DNA from: Verrucomicrobiaceae bacterium
GTDB taxonomy: Bacteria > Verrucomicrobiota > Verrucomicrobiia > Verrucomicrobiales > Verrucomicrobiaceae
Assembly (NCBI GenBank): GCA_947466075.1
Contig: CANIBP010000019.1
Coordinates: 1 to 64,000, forward strand
Length of the DNA stretch: 64,000 bases
Direction of reading: 5' to 3'
Below are positions 60,197 through 64,000 of this stretch, one piece after another. The first letter of the stretch is position 1, and each line of letters opens with the position of its first letter. The translations under genes and the position numbers were made by a program. The notes beneath the pieces were generated by a model that saw only the letters and a list, made by a program, of their open reading frames with translations, ran no database searches and had not been told where the DNA came from.

Positions 60197-60979
60197 ATGA
60201 AAGTTCAACTCAAAGACCAAGTCGCCCTCGTCACCGGAGCCGCCGGAGCCATCGGCCAAGCCATCTGCGCCTCGTTCGCCGCTAACGGAGCCAAAGTCGT
60301 CTATGCCGACATCAACCTCGAAGGTGCCCGCCAGCTCGCTGCTGCCACGCCCGGAGCCATGGCGCTCCGCATGGATGTCACCGATGAAAAACAGATCGAG
60401 TCCGCCATCAGCGAGATCATCGCCGCGCACGGTCGCCTCGACATCCTCGTCAACAACGCTGGCATCAACACCATGGCTCACCGTGTGAACATCGATTCCT
60501 TTCCCGCCGAGGAATGGGACCGCATCCTCCGCGTGGACCTCACCGGCCTCTTCCTCGTCAGCAAGGCCGCCTCGCGCCGCATGCTCCAGCGCAAATCCGG
60601 CCGCATCATCAACATCTCCTCCGTCATGGGACTCGTCCCCGCACGTCTCCAATGCGCCTACACCGCCGCCAAGGCCGGCGTCGTCAATCTCACGCGCACC
60701 ATGGCCATCGAACTCGGCTCGCAGGGCATCCTCACCAACTGCATCGCCCCGGGCTCCATCCTCAGTGAAGGCACGAAGCAGCTCTTCTACGGCGAGAACG
60801 GCCAGTTCAACGACCGCGTCCAGGCCATGCTCGCCCACGTCCCCCTCGGCCGCCCCGGCCAGCCCGAGGAAATCGCCCACGCCGTCCTCTTCCTCGCCGC
60901 CCCCGAAAGCTCCTACCTCAACGGCGCCATCATCCCCGTCGATGGCGGCTGGCTCGCGGGCTACAGCCGTGATTTTTGA
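60197..60979 (+). CDS. Short-chain dehydrogenase/reductase
   Basis: 260 residues, classical SDR. NAD(P) motif 'VTGAAGAIGQAICASFA' near 12-28, 'YADINLEGARQL' with an acidic residue after strand 2 favouring NAD, 'NNAGINTMAHRV', catalytic Ser in 'INISSVMGLVP', and Y-x-x-x-K in 'CAYTAAKAGVVNLTRT' near 155, with 'PGSILSEGTK' later. It oxidises or reduces a secondary alcohol. In this cluster a sugar-acid or 2-keto-3-deoxy-acid dehydrogenase, or a diol dehydrogenase feeding the E1/E2 pair, are reasonable. It starts 15 bases after E2 and is followed by a terminator. Confidence 0.83.
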   Translation: MKVQLKDQVALVTGAAGAIGQAICASFAANGAKVVYADINLEGARQLAAATPGAMALRMDVTDEKQIESAISEIIAAHGRLDILVNNAGINTMAHRVNIDSFPAEEWDRILRVDLTGLFLVSKAASRRMLQRKSGRIINISSVMGLVPARLQCAYTAAKAGVVNLTRTMAIELGSQGILTNCIAPGSILSEGTKQLFYGENGQFNDRVQAMLAHVPLGRPGQPEEIAHAVLFLAAPESSYLNGAIIPVDGGWLAGYSRDF

Positions 60980-60999
60980 TTCAGCTTTGGTGAGGACTG

Positions 61000-61027
61000 A
61001 AAAGGAGCGGCTCTGTCGCTCCTTTTT
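61000..61027 (+). terminator. Rho-independent terminator after the SDR gene
   Basis: AAAAGGAGCG (61000-61009), loop GCTCTGT, then CGCTCCTTTTT (61017-61027): a 10-bp perfect stem ending in a T-run, 20 bases after the stop at 60979. This closes the operon that includes E1, E2 and the SDR and separates it from the operator at 61086. Confidence 0.88.
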
Positions 61028-61085
61028 GAATTCGGTTGAAGAGGGAAACCTCACGAAAGAACTCAATATGCGTCCGCGTTTTGTT

Positions 61086-61107
61086 ACTGGTATGACCTCC
61101 TACCACA
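61086..61107. promoter_or_regulatory. FCD/GntR-type operator, copy 2
   Basis: Same 22 bases as 4444-4465 (ACTGGTATGACCTCCTACCA plus CA), ending 10 bases before the ATG of the SDR gene at 61118. The SDR gene is followed by an FCD regulator gene, so autoregulation of this two-gene unit is the simplest reading. It could overlap the promoter start region and block initiation when bound. Confidence 0.68.
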
Positions 61108-61117
61108 AACCTCTTCC

Positions 61118-61870
61118 ATGAATCAAATCGACCTCCAAAACCGCATCGCCATCGTCACGGGTGGTGCTCGTGGCATTGGCCGTGCCATTGCCGAACGTCT
61201 CCTCGCCTCGGGGGCACGCGTCTCGCTTTGGGATGTGGATGCTGCGGCGCTCGCGCAGACATCGTCCGAGATGGGCACGCCGGACACCGTTCATACCGCG
61301 ACCGTCGATCTCGCGGACCTCGCTTCCGTCCAGGCCGCTACAGCAGCCACTGTGGCCGCGTTTGGAAAGATCGACATCCTTGTGAACAATGCCGGCATCA
61401 CCGGTGGCAATGCGAAGACTTGGGAACTCGATCCAGCCGACTGGCGGCGCGTGATGGAGATCAATCTCAACGGACCCTTTTACTGCTGTCACAGCGTGGT
61501 CCCGCACCTCATCACCAACGGCTACGGACGCATCGTAAACATCGCCTCTATCGCAGGCAAGGAAGGCAATCCCAATGCAGCCCACTACAGCGCTTCCAAG
61601 GCTGCTGTCATCGCACTCACCAAATCACTCGGCAAGGAACTCGCCACGGCGAACATCACCGTCAATACCGTCACGCCTGCCGTCATCGCCACGGACATCC
61701 TCCAGCAGATGCAGCAATCGCACATCGACTACATGCTCTCGAAGATCCCGATGGGACGGTTTGGCAAGAAGGAAGAAGCCGCCGCGCTCGTGGCCTGGCT
61801 TTGCTCAGAAGACTGCTCCTTCACCACCGCCGCGGTCTTCGATCTCTCCGGCGGCCGCGCGACTTACTAA
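61118..61870 (+). CDS. Short-chain dehydrogenase/reductase
   Basis: 250 residues, classical SDR: 'IVTGGARGIGRAIAERLLAS', 'SLWDVDAAALAQT' with Asp after strand 2 favouring NAD, 'VNNAGITGGNAKTWELDP', 'IVNIASIAGKEGNPNAA', catalytic 'HYSASKAAVIALTKSLGKEL' near 157, 'TPAVIATDILQQM'. Relatives annotated FabG include 2-keto-3-deoxy-L-fuconate/rhamnonate dehydrogenases, whose products are substrates of FAH-type hydrolases. That pairing fits, because the same operator also stands before an FAH stub. Stands alone with the regulator between a terminator and the DUF1549 gene. Confidence 0.83.
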   Translation: MNQIDLQNRIAIVTGGARGIGRAIAERLLASGARVSLWDVDAAALAQTSSEMGTPDTVHTATVDLADLASVQAATAATVAAFGKIDILVNNAGITGGNAKTWELDPADWRRVMEINLNGPFYCCHSVVPHLITNGYGRIVNIASIAGKEGNPNAAHYSASKAAVIALTKSLGKELATANITVNTVTPAVIATDILQQMQQSHIDYMLSKIPMGRFGKKEEAAALVAWLCSEDCSFTTAAVFDLSGGRATY

Positions 61871-61890
61871 ACTCCATCACACACCTCTCC

Positions 61891-62601
61891 ATGAACATCA
61901 CCGCACTCGAACGTCCAGCATCCCTCGTCGAACGTGTCTGTCAGCAACTCGCCGAACTCATCCGAGGCGGCAGCGCTGAGGAAGAGCGCTGGCTGCCCGG
62001 CGAACGCTCCTTGGCAGAGAAGCTTGGCGTTAGCCGCACTGTCGTGCGTGAGGCAACGAAGCGACTGGAGCAGCAAGGCATGCTGGAAATCCAGCACGGC
62101 ACCGGCATCAAGATCGTGGACCGCCTGCACCGCCCGTTGAATGACTCCCTCTCGCTGCTCATTCCTGATATGGCAGATCGTCTTCAACAGCTTAATGAGA
62201 CACGGCTTTCCATCGAGCCCGATGCCGCTGCCTATGCCGCGCAGCGTGCCACCAAGGAGCAACTCAAAACAATGCGGCGAATCCAAAAGCAGCTGGAAAA
62301 CGCCACCGAAGGCCCCGCCGCTATTGAGGCCGATATCGCCATGCATCACGCCATCGCTGATGCCAGCGGCAACCTCATTTACCGTCTCATCCTCGATTCC
62401 CTCGCTGATCTCGGCGTCTCCAGCCGCCTGCGCACCATTGGCCGCATCGGCAAGCGAGCCGCCATCGAGCAACACGAAGCCATCCTCGTCGCCATCGAGA
62501 ACCGCGACCCCGAAGCCGCCCGCGCCACCATGCGCAGCCACATTCTTGCTGCTGGTGAGGATATGGATCTTCCCGCACTGAAAACCATAAAGGCAAAATG
62601 A
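61891..62601 (+). CDS. GntR/FCD-family transcriptional regulator
   Basis: 236 residues from 61891; the 457-codon track ORF is an artefact of frame overlap. Winged helix (about 10-78): 'LVERVCQQLAELIRGG', 'LPGERSLAEKLGVSRTVVRE', 'ATKRLEQQGMLEIQHGTG'. FCD domain (about 95-225) with metal-binding residues in 'EADIAMHHAIADASGNLIYR' and 'IEQHEAILVAIENRDPEAAR'. FadR/UxuR/LldR-type proteins answer to carboxylates or sugar acids. It follows its SDR partner by 20 bases behind the shared operator, so it is the best candidate for binding both operator copies. Confidence 0.87.
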   Translation: MNITALERPASLVERVCQQLAELIRGGSAEEERWLPGERSLAEKLGVSRTVVREATKRLEQQGMLEIQHGTGIKIVDRLHRPLNDSLSLLIPDMADRLQQLNETRLSIEPDAAAYAAQRATKEQLKTMRRIQKQLENATEGPAAIEADIAMHHAIADASGNLIYRLILDSLADLGVSSRLRTIGRIGKRAAIEQHEAILVAIENRDPEAARATMRSHILAAGEDMDLPALKTIKAK

Positions 62602-62604
62602 GAT

Positions 62605-64000
62605 ATGAAGCCCATCTATCTGTCATCCATCTTTTTGTCATTGCTCTGCGTCACCAACCACGCAGCCGACACCGCATTCTTCGACTCCAAAGTCCTGCCC
62701 ATCCTCCAGCAGCGTTGCTTTGAGTGCCACTCGCACGGAACGAAGATCAAAGGTGGCCTCGCTTTGGATTCACGCTCTGGCTGGGCGGAGGGCGGAGACA
62801 ATGGTCCCGCCATCAAGCCCGGCCAATTAGAGGAAAGTCTGGTCATCAAAGCGGTCCGCTATGTGGACTCGGAGTTCGAAATGCCTCCAAAGGCCAAGCT
62901 TCCTGCCAGCGAGATCGCCATTCTCGAAGAATGGGTGAAGCTCGGTGCGCATGACCCGCGAACCGCTGGGACCGGAAAGCAAAAGAAAGGCATCGACCTC
63001 GCCGAAGGCCGGAAGTTCTGGGCCTTCAAACCCGTGAGCAACCCCAAGCCTCCGCTCGTTAAGAATGGCGCATGGCCACTTGATCCGCTGGATCATTTCA
63101 TCCTCAAGCCGCTAGAAGCCATGGGCATCAAGCCCGTGGGTGATGCCGATCGCTACGCTTGGCTTCGTCGTGTAAGCCTTGATCTCACCGGCCTGCCGCC
63201 GACAGCGCAGGAGATTGAATCGTTTTCAAAAGACTCGTCATCCGATGCGTGTGCGAATGTTGTGGATCATTTGTTAAACTCCAAAGCCTACGGCGAGCGC
63301 TGGGCACGCCACTGGCTCGATCTCACCGGTTATGCCGACATGATCGGCACGTCGAACGGCGTGTTCGCAGAGCACGCGTGGCGCTATCGCGATTACCTCA
63401 TCAACGCCTTCAATGCCGACAAACCCTTTGATGAGTTCGTGCGCGAGCAGATCGCGGGTGACTTGATGCCATCGAAGTCCACCGAAGATCACGCCCAAAA
63501 AATCATCGCCACTGGCTTCCTCATGGTGGGCGACATCGAGATCGTGAACCCGGACAAGGCGAAGATGGAGACCGATCACATCGATTCCCAGATGATCAAA
63601 ATCGGCCAGACCTTCATGGGCATGACGCTTGGCTGTGTGCGCTGCCATGATCACAAGTTCGACCCCATCGGAGTCGATGATTACTATGGCATCGCCGGCA
63701 TGCTGCGCAGTTCACCCTCCTCGCACAAAATGCCCAATATGGGCGTGTGGAGCACCATCAACAGCACCGCATTGCCTGAGACTCCGGCTCAGCTTGTTGC
63801 GCGCAAAAAGCTCGAAGCCGAGAACGAACAACGCATCGCAAGTCTCAAGGTCGAGCAAAAGAAGCTCACCGACGAGAAAGCCACTGTCGCCAAACAACTC
63901 GCCGCTCTTGGCAAACCCACAGCGCCAGCATCAAAAGTCGTCGCCGCTACGGACAACGCACAACGCGACATTAAGACCAATGCTGACACCAAGCCAGCTA
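62605..64000 (+). CDS. PSCyt1/DUF1549-family protein, partial at the window edge
   Basis: Open from the ATG at 62605 to the end (465 codons, no stop), so missing from the ORF track. Leader 'MKPIYLSSIFLSLLCVTNHA', in which 'LSSIFLSL' comes from a lone arm of palindromic element A. Planctomycete-type cytochrome c domain with 'RCFECHSHGTKIKGGLALDS' (C-x-x-C-H near 39-43) and 'MPPKAKLPASEIAILEEWVK'. DUF1549 follows: 'YAWLRRVSLDLTGLPPTAQE', 'RWARHWLDLTGYADM', 'FDEFVREQIAGDLMP', 'GCVRCHDHKFDPIGVDDYYG'. A coiled-coil tail begins near the edge. DUF1553 would be expected next. Redox-type secreted protein of unknown activity. Confidence 0.87.
   Translation, partial: MKPIYLSSIFLSLLCVTNHAADTAFFDSKVLPILQQRCFECHSHGTKIKGGLALDSRSGWAEGGDNGPAIKPGQLEESLVIKAVRYVDSEFEMPPKAKLPASEIAILEEWVKLGAHDPRTAGTGKQKKGIDLAEGRKFWAFKPVSNPKPPLVKNGAWPLDPLDHFILKPLEAMGIKPVGDADRYAWLRRVSLDLTGLPPTAQEIESFSKDSSSDACANVVDHLLNSKAYGERWARHWLDLTGYADMIGTSNGVFAEHAWRYRDYLINAFNADKPFDEFVREQIAGDLMPSKSTEDHAQKIIATGFLMVGDIEIVNPDKAKMETDHIDSQMIKIGQTFMGMTLGCVRCHDHKFDPIGVDDYYGIAGMLRSSPSSHKMPNMGVWSTINSTALPETPAQLVARKKLEAENEQRIASLKVEQKKLTDEKATVAKQLAALGKPTAPASKVVAATDNAQRDIKTNADTKPA
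62620..62639. repeat. Lone right arm of palindromic element A
   Basis: CTGTCATCCATCTTTTTGTC matches the element A right arm CTGTCTCCAATCTTTTTGTC at 17 of 20 bases and lies at the same functional place, the hydrophobic core of a signal peptide. No left arm is visible, so it is a half element or a chance match. Confidence 0.5.

Noticed and set aside
1-64000. tRNA, rRNA, riboswitch or complete insertion sequence
   Set aside because: No cloverleaf ending in CCA, no rRNA landmarks, no recognisable riboswitch core and no transposase gene with terminal repeats were found by reading.

Overview
Organism. The window looks like a Verrucomicrobiota chromosome (PVC group), GC-rich by eye. The marker families are secreted DUF1592/DUF1587/DUF1588 haem proteins paired with Tat-exported DUF1552 proteins, a PSCyt1/DUF1549 protein, iduronate-2-sulfatase-like sulfatases, BNR sialidase-like proteins, and a recurrent secretion leader close to 'LTLLTALLLAPLAALHA'. 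This is inference from gene content; no rRNA or tRNA gene is visible. Every gene I can support is on the + strand.

Layout. (1) 1-4610 is a decayed accessory region. It holds an AlpA/excisionase-like HTH gene behind a 26-bp perfect palindrome, duplicated non-coding modules with module-specific 9-bp repeat words, a DNA polymerase exonuclease-domain fragment, two small unknown genes, a dead Xre regulator and the 5' stub of an FAH-family hydrolase. (2) 4662-14345 is a tightly overlapping run: glcD, glcE-like, glcF-like, a secreted glucose/sorbosone dehydrogenase-PKD-cytochrome c protein, an FGE-like/sialidase fusion and a sialidase. (3) 14368-16313 has an intact Xre regulator, GC-rich hairpin DNA and two unknown genes. 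(4) 16470-24034 has a TIM-barrel glycosidase, an esterase/beta-helix fusion, an MFS transporter and a galactose mutarotase. (5) 24186-49018 starts with a GntR/FCD regulator, then DUF1592/DUF1552 genes, a sialidase-SGNH fusion, esterases, two sulfatases, an ABM protein, a cyclase, an alpha-galactosidase, a beta-propeller protein and a 2-hydroxyacid dehydrogenase. (6) 49055-62601 looks like a sugar-acid catabolic block: gluconolactonase, malate:quinone oxidoreductase, FGGY kinase, KDPG-type aldolase, DapA-family lyase, FAH hydrolase, MFS transporter, fused E1 and E2 of a 2-oxoacid dehydrogenase, two SDRs and an FCD regulator. (7) A PSCyt1/DUF1549 gene runs off the right edge and is absent from the ORF track because it has no stop in the window.

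How it may work together (inference). Secreted sulfatases, esterases and glycosidases would strip a sulfated or acetylated plant or algal glycan. MFS carriers would import sugars or sugar acids. Lactonase, dehydrogenases, FAH, kinase and aldolases would make 2-keto-3-deoxy intermediates and cleave them to pyruvate plus an aldehyde. GlcDEF could oxidise a 2-hydroxyacid product such as lactate or glycolate. An identical 22-bp operator-like sequence lies before the FAH stub at 4.4 kb and before the SDR-regulator pair at 61.1 kb, suggesting one FCD regulon.

Most unusual. Several families of palindromic elements sit inside or exactly at the ends of protein genes: in frame in a DUF1592 protein and an E2 linker, as the secretion leader of two proteins, and as stop/start junctions. 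Near the left end, four related modules carry different short repeat words, each word also present in inverted form on the far side of its module.
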